Source of the DNA: Wuchereria bancrofti
Taxonomy: Eukaryota > Nematoda > Chromadorea > Rhabditida > Onchocercidae
Length of the DNA: 64,000 bases
Assembly (NCBI GenBank): GCA_005281725.1
Contig: SSBO01000009.1
Coordinates: forward strand, 11,093,362-11,157,361
Direction of reading: 5' to 3'
Shown here: in pieces, positions 39,832 to 62,400 of the stretch
How the letters are laid out: the number at the start of each line of letters is the position of its first letter
Numbering within the stretch: position 1 is the stretch's first letter
Translations under genes and position numbers: made by a program
The notes under the pieces: model-generated
Seen by the model: the letters and a program-made list of their open reading frames with translations, nothing else
Told to the model about the DNA's origin: nothing
Database searches by the model: none

Positions 39832-40952
39832 TAAAAAGAGAGGGATGATCATTAGTTATGACCTTATCTTTCTTCTTCTAACAACGATTTAGAGAATAGT
39901 CGTTTTTGTTATTTCGAAAATAAAAAAGAATATTTAGATAATAACAGCAATTTTCATATCTTCTTATTAGTTGTGATGAGTAAGAGCACATCCTAATAAT
40001 CTTAAAATCTGACAAAATGAACCTGTAAGAGGAACTAAGGATTAGCTCTAACAGGTGATGGATGAAGTAATATTCAATTTTTGAGGTAAAGCAATTATTT
40101 TGACGCTGCTAATATGAAAAGAGCAACAAAGCAGCAACATATGATGGAATTTCAAAGAGATAATTTACGAAGGTGAAGCTTCGATCATTTTAATCGAAGT
40201 TACCGTGAAGGGATAAATCAGAAATGCTATGAATTAATTTGAAAACGAAAAAAAAAAGCAAATAAAACAATCAAAAGTGCTGGAGGCTGAGGGAATTATC
40301 CTAGAAATATTATTTCCCTTCGCTCTATTCTTTTTTGCATTTCGAATGACTGTTGAAGTAATATATTTTAACCTATCGAAAATCAAAATCAGTTGTATTA
40401 ACTCTAAAAGAAGCGAAACTGCTTGCTTTTCATCATAATATCTTGAAAGGAAGAGGTATTAGGAAAGATGAAAATTTAAAAAATGATGATATTTCATAAA
40501 TTTACTTTACCTTCAGACGTATCAATTCAAATAATAAACAGAATTTTCCAAAATGGAAATCTTTGTGCTTCTTAAAATCATCTTTAGAATAGTGTTAATA
40601 GAAAATCTCACATTATCAAAATGTGCCAGTTTACAACCAAAATTGTTAATGCAAGAAATTAAGCTCTCATGCTGAGGTATTTCTCTTACAATTAATCATT
40701 GCTTTCGAATAACACTATTTGAAAAATTGATTTCAAATTGAGCTGTATTCCTTCTCGAATATTGCACCAATCATTTCTCCAATATTTTCATTTTTCAAAA
40801 TTTTCAATCCGAGGATTATTTTGAATAAAACTTCAATTGCATAAATATTTTTTTCAATATAGTTTGTTTTTTTTACAGTTGACCTATGGAACGCTTTACA
40901 AAACAAACAATTTGTCAAAAGAAAGTTCACATTTCAAATAAAACCTTCAATA

Positions 40953-41061
40953 TTGGCATTGTACTTAGTTGATAATCAAGCTGTATCAACAGACTTTCGT
41001 TTTTATTTAAGGAGAATGAATAACGGTTCTGCAGTATCTGGAAAACTTAGACATCGCAGTG
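40953..41061 (+). promoter_or_regulatory. conserved cathepsin upstream block with TGATAA site (copy A)
   Basis: About 105 bases before the start codon are nearly the same in copies A, B, C and orphan D, far more conserved than the DNA further upstream. The block includes a TGATAA (40970-40975), a fit to WGATAR sites bound by GATA factors that drive gut genes in nematodes. It probably contains the core promoter and 5' UTR. An open frame across this block is a shadow of the conservation. Confidence 0.5.
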
Positions 41062-44537
<3,476 letters not shown>

Positions 44538-47225
44538 TATTAATTAATTTTGATTTCGCAAGATATTTCCCACTTAACATTTGATACATATGCTGAGGAT
44601 GCTAATTATGGTTTAAGAAGGTAAATTTCTGATAGTGAAATATGCCGCATACAAAAAAGAAATTATATGTGGTAATTATCACTTGAATAACTTGCTTATC
44701 CTTCGATTAAACTTTTCCTGTGTGGCTCATAATTGAAACGAAAAGTGATCATCCATTAATTTAGACGAGTAAAACTGATTACATGTCCGAATAATTCGTT
44801 TTCAAGCTGCAAGTGCTAACATTTTTTAACTTCGTAAAAAACAGTTTCGCATACTGGAAGAAATGGTTTCAATAATGACTTTTACAACTTTTATTTATCA
44901 CTTTCACAAGCAATCAGCGACTTCTCTTACAATATAAAAGAGTTAGTTGGAGATAACTTAAAAGAACCTATTGAATGGTTAGTTCATGAAGGCAGATTTT
45001 AACAAAGCATGACGGTTAGAGCAAAGAAAGATAAAAACAAAAACCTGATGTGTAAACAGAACAAATAAAAAGTTGCCTTGCAAAAAAAAAAAAAAAAAAA
45101 GAATAGAAAAATAATTAGCAGTAAAAGAAATAACCAGTACTAAAACAGAGGAAATCATCCCTTGTCGCGAATTTCAATACCGCGAAACTCTGAATAAAAT
45201 AATAAATTCATGGAAAAAAGAAAATATTAATCACTCAAATTGTAAATAAATATTAACAGTGGTATGAATCATTTAAATTCACATGCCGATTTTCCAACTT
45301 GATCATGTTACAATCCCTATACTCTTTACTATTTCTAGTGTATCTAAATGAAAATCTGTTGTTTGTTGTAAACATATGTAAACTGTAACTAACAAAGAAA
45401 AAACCAATACGTAACACTGTTTTTCCTCCAACAAAAGAAACAAAGGAACAGACAACAGCGGAATTATATTCCTTTTTCCTGCCTACTCGATATGTTGGTA
45501 TTTTTCATCTTAAAATCGTATTATATCAATATAAAGATTCAATGATCTATTTGATTATACGGTTTTATAAACTAAGTGTAACCGATGACAATAATTTTGC
45601 TTATAGGTCAACAGGAAGTACCATTGTTACTATATCACTAGCAATAGTAAGATATATTGGGATGGTGTACACTGTGCATTAATTGCATCTTCTACGATCA
45701 AGGTAAGCCTTTTAAATTTCTGCTTGTTCTTGATCCTTGACAAAACCTTTCAAAACAAATTCACGACATCCTTTTCCGATTTTTAAACTATAACTGAGCC
45801 TTCAAAGAAATAAAGTTCTCGTAACAATTGGTGTTACGCACTAAATAGAATTAAGAAATTTTGAAAATGAAAAACAAAAATATAACGAAAAAAGTCGATC
45901 ATTTGTAATAATTAATTCAATTAGACATTAGTCATGTTTTATCCAAGGTTACTTTAAAATGAAGAGGATACACTTCATTGAATGCATGAACGATATGAAC
46001 TAACATGAAGCTAATCAGTAATGTTCGGGAAATATTATGTTTTTGCTCTCGTAACTTGGCAACAACTAATGTTGGCAATAGTTTTACTGAATGTGTAGGG
46101 TGTCATACAATATTATCGAAAAACCAAAATAATTTAGCGAAAAACCTGTAAAATTCTTTAATGATTAATCACATAAAAAATCATAAACCGTCATATAAAC
46201 ATCACATAAAGGTTCGCAAAGTTCTCATGCTTTAGTTTCTCATCCTAACATTTCTTGTCTTCCCATCATTGTTAATTTTATATTTGCCAGTTACACCTAT
46301 CAATCCTTTTACCCCATCTTCTCTCATCCTTTCTGCATAACTATCCTCCCTGTGTTATATCACTAGATTGTTGTGTGTGTTATCACTAGATTGGATCATC
46401 ACAAGGGGAGGGATAAAATATTCGCTTCTTTCGTTTGTACTGTATGATTCTTTTGTAAATGATATATATAAGAAGCTAAATTTCGCGAGGATGAGGCTTC
46501 CTTTTGGTTTGAAATGTTTCATTCTTAGTACACGGTTTATTTAATCATGTGTTGTCCTGCTTATCGTTTTCTGGAATAAGGAAATTGCTGCTCCTTCACT
46601 TGCCCCCTCCCGCTCCTCCCCCCCCCCAATACTAGCAACCACCATCACTTGCCAAAAGTGAATTGAGTGCAGAAGTGTAAGAAAAAAAGTAAAAATTGAA
46701 CTGAGAAAGATTTTAACACCTCACATTAACTTACAATAAAGCACATGATCACAGTGAGTAAAAAGCTATTACAGCCGGATGATCTTAATCCTTTATATTG
46801 TGAGCTGATTTATAGTATTTCGTTGCTTACAAGTGACTGTCAAAAAAAAAACTATTTTAAAATCAAAGTGTATATTTATAGTATAAGAAAAATATATATT
46901 TAAAAAAAAAAAGTAAGGTTTTAGCTCAATTGGTTTTCTTTTTTTAAAACCAATTCTACTCAAAACATTGGGTGAATCCACTTCATCCGCGCTATCTAAG
47001 TAGCAATTAATATAGGCGGGTATCAGAACTCTGAAATAAATTATGCAGCGTTCACTTATGTAATTCATTTCTGAGTTTGAATAGGTTTCACGTGGAAACC
47101 ATTCAACAATAACTCTCCTTATATTTTAGTCGTTATTTGGTAAAATTTTTTAGCCAAAATTAAACATTGAAACATTTTCTTCTTTTGCATTCGTTAGTGT
47201 AATAAAGATCATAAGAAATCAAGTA
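44538..47225. other. 3' flank shared by convergent cathepsin copies A and B
   Basis: No gene is supported. 44880-45160 and 45770-46060 match 51180-51620 downstream of the relic near copy B, and 46800-47150 matches parts of 52000-52950. These are remnants of segmental duplication. A solo LTR interrupts the flank at 45163-45768. A poly-C run lies at about 46620. Confidence 0.65.
45163..45768 (+). mobile_element. solo LTR of a Pao/BEL-type element
   Basis: 606 bp starting TGTCGCGAATTTC and ending TTCACGACA. The first 48 bases closely match the LTR start of the element at 16889-22671 (GCGAAACTCT is shared). The paralogous flank at about 51395 lacks it: the neighbouring sequence runs straight through at the same point. 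The flanking pentamers tccct and tcctt could be a target duplication with one change. Confidence 0.75.
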
Positions 47226-50504
<3,279 letters not shown>

Positions 50505-50600
50505 CACTGCGATGTCTAAGTTTTAGAGACACTGCAGAACGGTCATTCTTAAATAAGAACGAAAGTCTGTTGATACAGCTTGATTATCAACCAAATACGG
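50505..50600 (-). promoter_or_regulatory. conserved upstream block with TGATAA site (copy B)
   Basis: The counterpart of 40953-41061. TGATAA lies on the gene strand at 50589-50584. A few bases are lost near the start codon (the 'gaataacggttctgcag' part is shortened) compared with copies A and C. Confidence 0.45.
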
Positions 50601-51084
50601 TGCCACTGTTGACTTTATTTTGAGAAGCATTTTCTTTTGACAAATGAATTTCTGAAAACCAAATGGACAGAAACAAATACTACTGCAAACAATAATATCC
50701 GTCCAGTAGTAACCATAATGGAAGCGATTATATAGTTGATGGAAATTATCCATTGAATTAATAGAAATTTATACTGGCAGCTTAGAAAACAGTAAGACTG
50801 CAAACAAACGGACAATTCAGTTTTTTGATCTTACTGAAACTTATACAGACAGTCCAGTTTGAAAATATTCCATTTGTGATAGGCTTAGGATACTTCTTTT
50901 TCAACAACAAATCTTTCTTCCTAGAGTTAGGCTATTTTAAATATTTGAGAAGATCTAATCTTTTTATTACTTTTACTGGTTGAAGTACTAATCCTTCCAC
51001 ACACCAACAACAGATGTTTTATTTTGCAAGTTTTGAAGACAGTAATTCATTCAAAATAGTTGTAACTTCCAAATCTTTTTTCAA

Positions 51085-51150
51085 TGCCATTGTTTGTCGC
51101 TTACAGAAATGATCGAACTTACAGAGATTATTGGATCATTAAAAGTAGGT
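51085..51150 (+). pseudogene. relic of cathepsin exon 9
   Basis: It aligns with copy A's ninth exon around the catalytic Asn: TYRDYWIIK in one frame, followed by a GTAGGTTTGT donor-like end. It is plus strand, truncated and stop-containing upstream. No matching tenth exon was found. Confidence 0.7.
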
Positions 51151-52121
51151 TTGTCTCATATAAGAATAATGAACTAATCACCTCAAGTACTCAACGATTT
51201 CTCTTACGAGTGAAGAAAATTATTTGGATAACTTAGAACAAACCGTTAAATGACCTGGTTTCATGAAGACAGATTTTAATATAGCATGCGGGTTGGAATA
51301 AAGATGAGCAAAAATAAAAAAATTGCCTTGCAGACAAAACATAGAGAAATAATTAGACTAAAAGAAATAATTAGTACTAAAAAAAAGGAAGGCATTCCTT
51401 TTTTCAATTTTCAAATTATAACGCTGCCTTCGAAAGGAAAACATTCTCGTAACAATTGATAATATGTATTAAATAGAATTAAGAAAATTTGAAAACAAAC
51501 AAAAACCTAACAGAAAAAATTGATCATTTGTAATAATTAATTCAATCAGACAATAGTCATGTTTTATCTAAGATTACTTTAAAAATAAATGAAAAGGACA
51601 CACTCTGATAAATCACGATAAAAAAGCTACTATCACTAACTTCAAATTTTTTGATATGAATCCGATCAATAATGTCGGAAAAAGATTATGTTCTTGCTGT
51701 TCCCGTAAATTCCGTAATTTCTCAATGTTGGCAATAGCTTTTCTGATCCGTTTATACAATATAATAATAAGGGAGAAACGCGCAAAGTGAATATTCTCTT
51801 TCATATTTCACACTTCTTCCACTTCACTGTTTGCCAAAAGTGAATTAAATGCATTAGTGTAAAAAACAAAACAAAAAACAAAAATTGAATCGAGAAAGAT
51901 TTTGGCTCTTCACATTAACTTATAGTAAATCGCATGGTTACAATGAGTAAAAAGCTATTACAGTCGAATGATCTTAATCCTTTACAGTGCAAACTGATTT
52001 ATAATATTTCGTTGCTTATAGGTGACTGTCAAGTTAGCAGATCTCTTACACAATATTTCATAATTAAAAAGTCGTAACCTTTTAGCTCAGTTGGCTTTCT
52101 TTTCTTTAAACCAATTCTATT

Positions 52122-52768
52122 TGTAATGTCAAAATGTCGCAGAGGTCTTTCAATCTAGCAATCACTTCTACTGTGCAATTCACATGATATTAAATACCAC
52201 CATATCTTCTTAAATAAAGAGTAAAGATCATTCATTATTAACAACTCTTTACGTATTGTAATAATGCGCTTTGTTATAAACCAATGCGCACTATACAAGA
52301 GTTTAAATCCATTTGTCTATGGATCATTTGTTTATTTAAAATTATTCTGCAATTTGACTAATCTCGCGCACTCATTCATTGTCCTCTTTTCTCTTCGATG
52401 TTAACAAATTACTTCTCAAATTACTTTCATTTTACTTGCCAATTATTCTGTAAGTATTTCAGTGTTTTCTACACTGCTGCTGTGTATATTCAAGCGAATC
52501 TTCCCAGAGTTATTGACTCATTTAATTGTTAAATCATAATTGTCCTATAACATCCAAAAAGAAGTCTCTCCCAAAAAAAAAAGAACAAAAACAACCATCA
52601 CCAAATATTTCGTTCTGTCAGACCAAAACTTTTCCAAAATCAATCTAACAATTCTGAACATTTTATCAGACTCCATCAATATATTTACTATATGTAAAGA
52701 AATTATTGTTCTGTTTTATGCCGGAACACGTAAATATGCATTACTTATGTTTCAAGCTACATCCTACA
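52122..52768. other. 647-bp block absent from the paralogous flank, possible insertion
   Basis: The A/B 3' flank continues from 'aaccaattcta' to 'tcatccgcgctatcta' within about 60 bases (46950-46995), while here about 650 bases intervene. The block starts TG and ends CA as LTRs do, but no clear target duplication is visible and no LTR match was seen. Its nature is unresolved. Confidence 0.35.
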
Positions 52769-53111
52769 ATGAATCCATCTCGTCCGCGCTATCTAAGTGG
52801 CAATTAATATAGTTGGGTGATCAGAACTCTGAAATAAATTATGCAACGTTCACTTATGAAATTCATTTCTAAGTTTGAATAGGTTTTACGTGGAAATGTG
52901 TAGGCTCAACCATTCAACAATAACTCTAATTCATTCATTTTCACCTTTATTTGGTAAAATAATTTTTTAGCCAAAATTAAGCATTGAAACGTTTTTCTTC
53001 TTTTATATTCGTATATCTGCATATTCAAAATTTATCAAGCTATAATTAGCAATACATCATAAGTTAAACCTTGGTGCAACAAATATCTCCCAATATCAAA
53101 TTTAATTAGTA

Positions 53112-56350
<3,239 letters not shown>

Positions 56351-56462
56351 CACTGCGATGTTTCAGTTTTCCAGATACTGCAGAACCGTTATTCATTCTC
56401 CTTAAATAAGAACGAAAGTCTGTTGATACAGCTTGATTATCAACCAAGTACAATGCCATTGT
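56351..56462 (-). promoter_or_regulatory. conserved upstream block with TGATAA site (copy C)
   Basis: The counterpart of 40953-41061; TGATAA on the gene strand at 56442-56437. Confidence 0.45.
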
Positions 56463-56766
56463 TGACTATATTCTAAAAAACAAATATACTCAGTGTGTGG
56501 GAACATCTTCAATAACAAACGCTACTGTAAACAATAATATCCGTAAACAATAATAATAACAATCAAAATAGAAGCGTTGATGGAAATTTATCCATTGAAT
56601 TAAGAGAATTTTATACTGGCAGCTTAGAAAACAGTGAAACTGTAAACAAAAGGACAATTCAGTTTTTTCATCTCATCGAAACTTATACAGGCAGTCCGGT
56701 TGGTAATTGAAAACATTCCGTTTTAGTCTTTTTGAACGGCAAATGTTTCTTCCTAGAGTTAGAATT

Positions 56767-56903
56767 ATATATATATATATATTTTATATATTTTTATTAT
56801 ATATATGTTTTAAAATATATATATATTTTAAATGTATATATATTAGAAATTATTATATATTTTACTATTATTATATTATATTATGTATATATATATATGT
56901 TTT
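56767..56903. repeat. (TA)n-rich low-complexity tract
   Basis: Almost only A and T with long alternating TATATA runs. It lies between the copy C upstream region and the truncated LTR; the matching spot upstream of exon D lacks it. Confidence 0.85.
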
Positions 56904-56915
56904 AAACATTTGAGA

Positions 56916-57313
56916 TGCCGCGGACTTTAATATCACGAAACTCTAAAATACAGAAGTAGAAAATGAGGGCAAGAAACATGTTCCATGAATCCTTCGCAAA
57001 TAATATACATTAAACTGATTGTTCCAATAACGTTTAAACTGTAAATGTTTTATACATTGTTTCCAATAATGTCTATACCTCTTTGTTCCCAATATTATGT
57101 TCTTACTGTACATCCTTTATATTATTCCCAATAATGTTTGTAGCTTGAACTCTTTGTTTCTAGTCTTATGTTTTTACCGTAAATCCTTTATACACTGTTT
57201 CCTACTTGACACTTATACCTTAAATTGCCTCCCCTTTCTTTGTTTACATTATGGACTGTGACTATTCTTGAAGATTAATAAAGAATTCATCATCATGATT
57301 CTCAGTTCAACAA
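56916..57313 (+). repeat. truncated LTR fragment, about 400 bp
   Basis: It starts TGCCGCGGACTTTAATATCA and continues with GAAACTCT, matching the LTR starts at 45163 and 58159. It includes an AATAAA signal near its end. It breaks off at an AT run, after which cathepsin intron 1 sequence begins. The same 390 bases recur at 58159-58540. Confidence 0.7.
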
Positions 57314-57635
57314 TATATATATTTATTCGTAACACATTTAAGCATTGGTTTTTCTTGCTATAAATAAACTAATCCCGAATTATCGGCATTTTTGCTGGTT
57401 TTCCGATGACTGCAGATCATGCATGCAGATATTACGACTGCATTACATATGTGTGTTTTGTTTATAAGTATGCAAAACTGTATGCTGTGTCTCAAGAAAT
57501 GGCAATTCTCAGGTAATTTGTTACTGTTAATCTATCTGATTTCCTATAAAACTTCTTCAGCTAACATAAATTCAGCATGCAAGAGAAACTGCCTAATTTC
57601 GAGATAAATTTCGCAGAGAACTGCTGAAAACTCAC

Positions 57636-57694
57636 TTAGCCACAGCAAACTTGGCCAGAAAGGCGAATACAGCCAACTGCGCAATCGTCCACAT
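57636..57694 (-). pseudogene. orphan cathepsin first exon (copy D)
   Basis: An intact 59-nt first exon encodes a signal peptide (MWTIAQLAVFAFLAKFAVA) and keeps its GTGAGT donor. The last two coding bases are AA instead of GG, so a spliced junction would read Asn instead of Gly. No second exon of its own follows: the unit ends about 20 bases before where the acceptor should be. It could only be used by splicing on to copy C exon 2, about 1.6 kb downstream. The conserved upstream TGATAA (57786-57781) is present. Confidence 0.7.
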
Positions 57695-57806
57695 CACTGC
57701 GATGTCTAAGTTTTCCAGATACTGCAGAACCGTTATTCATTCTCCTTAAATAAGAACGAAAGTCTGTTGATACAGCTTGATTATCAACCGAGTACAATGC
57801 CATTGT
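57695..57806 (-). promoter_or_regulatory. conserved upstream block with TGATAA site (orphan D)
   Basis: The counterpart of 40953-41061, still well conserved although no full gene follows. Confidence 0.4.
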
Positions 57807-59227
57807 TGACTATATTTTTACTATCTTCTTCTGAGAAATGAACTTCTAGAAAACAAATATACTCAGTGTGCGGGAATATCTGCAATAACAAACGCTACTG
57901 TAAACAATAATATCCGTAAACAATAGTAATAATCAAAATGGAAGCGTTCATGGAAATTTATCCATTGAATTAAGAGAATTTTATACTGGCAGCTTAGAAA
58001 ACAGTAAGACTGTAAACAAAAGGACAATTCAGTTTTTCCATCTCATCGAAACTTATACAGGCAGTCCGGTTGGTAATTGAACACATTCCATTTATGATGG
58101 GCTTAGGTGTCTTCTTTTTCAACGGCAAATCTTTCTTCCTAGAGTTAGAAATTTGAGATGCTGCGCGTTTTAATATCACGAAACTCTAAAATACAGAAGT
58201 AGAAAATGAGGGCAAGAAACATGTTCCATGAACCAACCCTTCGCAAATAATGCATTATACATTAAACTGATTGTTCTAATCACGTTTAAACTGTAAATGT
58301 TTTATACATTGTTTCCAATAATGTCTATACCTCTTTGTTCCCAATATTATGTTTTTACTGTAGATCCTTTATATTATTTCCAATAATGTTTGTAGCTTAA
58401 ACTCTTTATTTCTGGTTTACACCTTTTATACCTTAAATTGCCTCCCCCTTCTTTGTTTATATTATGAACTGTGACTATCCTTGAAGACTAATAAAGAATT
58501 CATCATCATGACTCTCAGTTCAACAATATATATGTATATATATGCGTTAAAACAATTGTAGAACCAAAAAAGGATGTCCTCGACTTATACCTTCCTTACA
58601 AATTTTATTATGCTGTTGCTTTTGTTGATGAAAGAGATATTCCTGTGTTACTCCAGATATTTACTTCTATATCAAACAAATCTCCCCGAAATCAGCAATC
58701 TTCTCCCAAAATAAATTTTTCAACTACAAATTAGTGTCGGAAAACCGAAAAAGATTTATTACACATTAAATGTTTAAAATATTTCTAATGATTCATCACC
58801 CTGCACCAATTCCTTATTCCTTTATTATTTCCCATTTTTAAACCAATGAATCCGTTGTCTAAACCTGTCTTCATGTAAATGTACATCCGCTAACTCAAAC
58901 CCACTTTCTATATCTTTAAAAATCCTCTCTAATCAGTTGATGAAAAAGAAAAAATCGGCTTAGAGTTTTTCCCCTCGTTACTCAATACTGTCATTCATTC
59001 ATCCGCTGTTTCTATTACTCAATTGTACATTGTGTTGATTATTATTCAATTGTATATTGTGTTGATTATTTGAAAGAAAATAAACGATAACCGAGTCGAT
59101 CTTGCTCGCAGACAATAAGCAAAAGATTCAATTCAAGTTCCACAAACTTAAAGTAAGCCCAGTGAACTTAATTAACACAAATCATCTAACTCTTCTTACC
59201 AAAACGTTATTTCGAAATCACGACAAT

Positions 59228-59245
59228 TGGTGCCACGGGCCGGAA
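59228..59245 (+). promoter_or_regulatory. primer-binding site of the decayed element
   Basis: TGGTGCCACGGGCCGGAA directly after the LTR end. It differs from the site of the left-hand element mainly at one base, so both elements use the same kind of tRNA primer. Confidence 0.75.
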
Positions 59246-59639
59246 AATTTCTGCAACTATAATTGTAAGCGCACGACCGGTAAAAAAAAAAAAAAAACTG
59301 GAAGCTCTTCTCAAAGAATCCAAAAAATGGATCTAACGCCATTTGACCAAATGCTAATCAGAAAAGAAACCCGTTAACAGCACGAGACTCGAAAAAGAAT
59401 TGTTGAAGAAGAAATGAGTATCATGCTGCATATTGGCACATTCAAAAAAATGAATACTAATTGGATCCAATATATACAATAAGTTCCAGCAACGATGAAA
59501 CAGCAATAAGACAAATACGCCGAAATGGTCGAAGATAAAAAAGGTGTTTTAAATTTAATAAATGAGAAGAAAGAAATCATCATAACCCTAGCTATGTATA
59601 TGAGTGACTCAGAGTTAATAATCTAACGCCGTAAAAAAG

Positions 59640-60330
59640 GTAACCTGTTATCCAACGGTTAACTTATCCAACTACCATTGCCCACCTTCATTGATAATTC
59701 TAAACTATGAAGAGGATTCTGGAGTAGCTTTGAAGCTGCAGTCCATTTATAAAACATATCAGACGTCCAAAAATTAAATTATTTAATTGCATGTCTAAAG
59801 GGCGATGCCTGGTTAGCCATTGGAGGTTATGATATAAACCTAGAAAATTATAATGTGATACGGAAACTCCTTACTAAAAAAATTTAGGCAGTCATACGTC
59901 ACTAAAAAATCGCTCTATAATAAGTTACATTCCGTCAAGAAGAATGTCCGAGAATGGATGGTGACAGTCGAAGCCACTGAATGAATAATATATCTTGAAC
60001 CAATGGGTGAAAATCTAGTATTGAAATTATAAATGAAAAAAAAAAAAAAACTGCCCGGCCGGATTCTGACAGAATATATCAATGAAAGGAAGAACAAGAA
60101 ATATAGTCAGTAGCTAAGCTAATTTTTAGCAAAACTGATTCAAAGAAACGAAGAAGTTACAAGAACTCAATCTTTTGACATGATGAAAAAAATTAGTCCA
60201 CGAACTAATCCACCACATTTTACAAAAGAAACTTCCGACACCGCAAACATATACAAAAGCTAATACGAAGAAAATTAGCAAAGCCCAAAGACCTTGTGTT
60301 TTTTGTAATAAGAATCACTGGAATAATTAA
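59640..60330 (+). pseudogene. gag remnant with DUF1759-like region
   Basis: The block at about 59670-59880 reads, with stops and shifts, FWSSFEAAVH, KLNYLIACLKGDAWLAI and NLENYNVIRKLL, the same landmarks as the gag of the left-hand element. A zinc-knuckle trace (CVFCNKNHWNN) lies near 60295. It is not translatable. Confidence 0.75.
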
Positions 60331-61199
60331 TGCCAAATTTGTCGGCAAATAGGCCGAAAGTATTAATACAGTAACTAAGAACCAAGGGAGGGCGCTAACA
60401 AAGCAGTCAAACTGACAGGCAACCATAATAAAAATGCAATTTAACGATGTGGATATTTTGACCTCAACAAAGAGCCATTCTAAGCGGTATAACAGGACAA
60501 TTTCTTTTTATGGATATTACAACCGATCACGGATCGACGAACTGGGGGGCAGTGGTCTTAGGACACTAACAGGACGACGCGTGAATAGGATTTTAACTGA
60601 TAAACGGATAATCCTTTGTTACAAACGGTGTAGCTGGAAAGCGAGGAGAAGCACTAAATGAGAATCTCTTTGTTCATAAATTAACCTCGCTTTACACACA
60701 TTATATTGTATAAGATACATGAGAATTAAATGCATGTAATAGACTATTGTAACAAGAGATATCTATCCTTAAACAAATCTCCTTTCTTCCCAAATTCACA
60801 TTTTTTGATCTTCAGTCTCAATTAACTCCAACACCATCTCTTAATTGCAATTAATCATTTTTTGCAATTATGTATTTATAGTATGGTTGGAGTTTCAGTT
60901 CTCTGTAATGTTTAGCGTTTTATAACTGTGTAGCATTTGTGCGATATGTATAATGCGCTATTATGATGTTGATTTGTTTTTATGTTAAATAAAGGTTTAA
61001 TTACCCAAGTTTGAGGTGCAGAAAACAATCAGTTCGGCCAGTTCTACTGAGAGTACAACGTGAGCAACGAGAATAGACGTAAGAATATAAATTAAAGTAG
61101 GAAACAATTAAATAAACAGACAATCGTCCCTTAAAAAAAGGGGAATATTATGTAATTTTTTTTTTCCTACAAAACTTAGTTTAGAATAAATGCAACGAC
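60331..61199 (+). other. unassigned part of the decayed element
   Basis: No recognisable domain. Part of it (60850-61000, with AATAAA) has the look of an LTR or untranslated region, so two separate element fragments may be joined here. An open frame at 60434-60661 has no family features. Confidence 0.35.
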
Positions 61200-62400
61200 T
61201 GAGAGAAAACAACGCCTTTCTGAACTGTCTTCAACCAGGACATACAACAGTAAGTTGAAAGACAAGTAAACGTGTATGTTTCTATTGCAAAGGTCATCAT
61301 AATATAGCATTATGCTATTATACTAAGTATAACAATCGAGCACAGTCAGTCGGGACCAATCAAAGAAGATACAAAGACGACAAAGGTAATCAATCCAATA
61401 ATAAAACATTCCAGATGAAATGAAAGGGAAGTTTTGCTTTTTAGCAAAGCGCTTGAAGTAATTAATTAATTAAATATGCCAGAGATTTCAAATATAGTCG
61501 TTTTATTCGATAGTGGTGCTTAAGCAAATTCTATATCGAAGAAGCTAGCAAAAAGATTAAACCTATTGATTATGAGCAAGTGACACACAATAGGAATTAG
61601 CTTTTTGCTAAAGTGTGAATTGGAATAAAAATATGGAAGCAGGTACATCTATTGTAGCTACAGTAGTCGACTATTTAACAAGCAAACTAAGGGTAATATC
61701 TGTAAATCAAGACAAGAATCAAAAATTTTAACTTAGTTTCCAAAATGAAAATTCCAACAGAAATTTCAACTTAGTTTAATACATAGAAAATTAGCAGTTG
61801 GAAATAACCTGAATTAATTATCGGAGTTGACTATTTCTCCAAGTTTATCTCTTTAGAGAAAGCCCAAACTATAAATTCAGGGTTTTCTTTAATCAACGCC
61901 CTATGATTGCTAGAAGTGGATATATAAAGAAGCATAATAATCGTCAGCGTGATAATCACCTCAACAAGATGGTAATACAGAGCACATGTTGTTCTGTTCA
62001 GAATGAGGATCAAACCACCGTTACACCTGTTAACATTGACGTTCCAGAGACTGATCAATTCTGGAAGTTAGAATTCATAGGAATACAATAACAACCTAAT
62101 CTACAGGATGACGAACAAGTTTTAGAAAAGTTCAAAGAAATTATCACAAAAAACAATGGTAGATAGTAGATACCAAGTTGCTTGGCCATGGAAAGAATCC
62201 AGAATCCAACAATCTCGGATTGTGTTTTGCTTGCCTAGAACTTTTAATTAAACGATTTCAAAACGATGAATGTTTACTTAAATATGGCGAAATGATTTGC
62301 GGTCAGTTACAACCTAACATTATCGGGAAGGTATATCCAGAGATGGACCAGGTTGATATTATACATTATCTATCTCACTATGAAGTTATAACTCTAGTTA
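61200..62400 (+). pseudogene. pol remnant: zinc knuckle, protease and N-terminal reverse transcriptase
   Basis: A zinc knuckle (CFYCKGHHNIALC, about 61277), a retropepsin motif (VLFDSGA, about 61500, followed by a stop), and the N-terminal part of Pao-type reverse transcriptase (YQVAWPWK, GLCFACLELLIKRF, PEMDQVDIIHYLSHYEVI, 62165-62390). The catalytic palm with YxDD is absent. Interestingly, this element keeps the part the left-hand one lost and lacks the integrase the other retains. Confidence 0.78.

Larger units (their letters stand above)
36392..40952. other. intergenic region upstream of the SIX gene and of cathepsin copy A
   Basis: This lies between divergently arranged genes. It holds AT-rich DNA, poly-T and poly-A tracts, and a (GA)n run at 39815-39831. 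No family-level coding similarity was found, apart from a possible coding stretch at 37029-37226. Confidence 0.55.
50601..53111. other. region between copies B and C, built of duplicated flanks
   Basis: No intact gene. It contains the copy B upstream region, a relic of cathepsin exon 9, a stretch (about 51170-52120) matching the 3' flank of copy A, an unshared block 52122-52768, and a stretch (52785-53000) again matching the copy B 3' flank. Confidence 0.6.
57314..58158 (-). repeat. tandem-duplicated cathepsin 5' unit (intron 1, exon 1, upstream)
   Basis: From 'attcgtaacacatttaagc' (57330, just short of the exon 2 acceptor) through exon 1 and its upstream region to 'gaaatttgag' (58157), this repeats 56026-56915. 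Together with the LTR starts it shows that a unit of roughly 1.3 kb was duplicated after the LTR had inserted. Confidence 0.75.

Noticed and set aside
52075..52130. tRNA A-box-like TAGCTCAGTTGGC, also at about 46920
   Set aside because: No B box follows and no cloverleaf can be folded, so it is not a tRNA gene.
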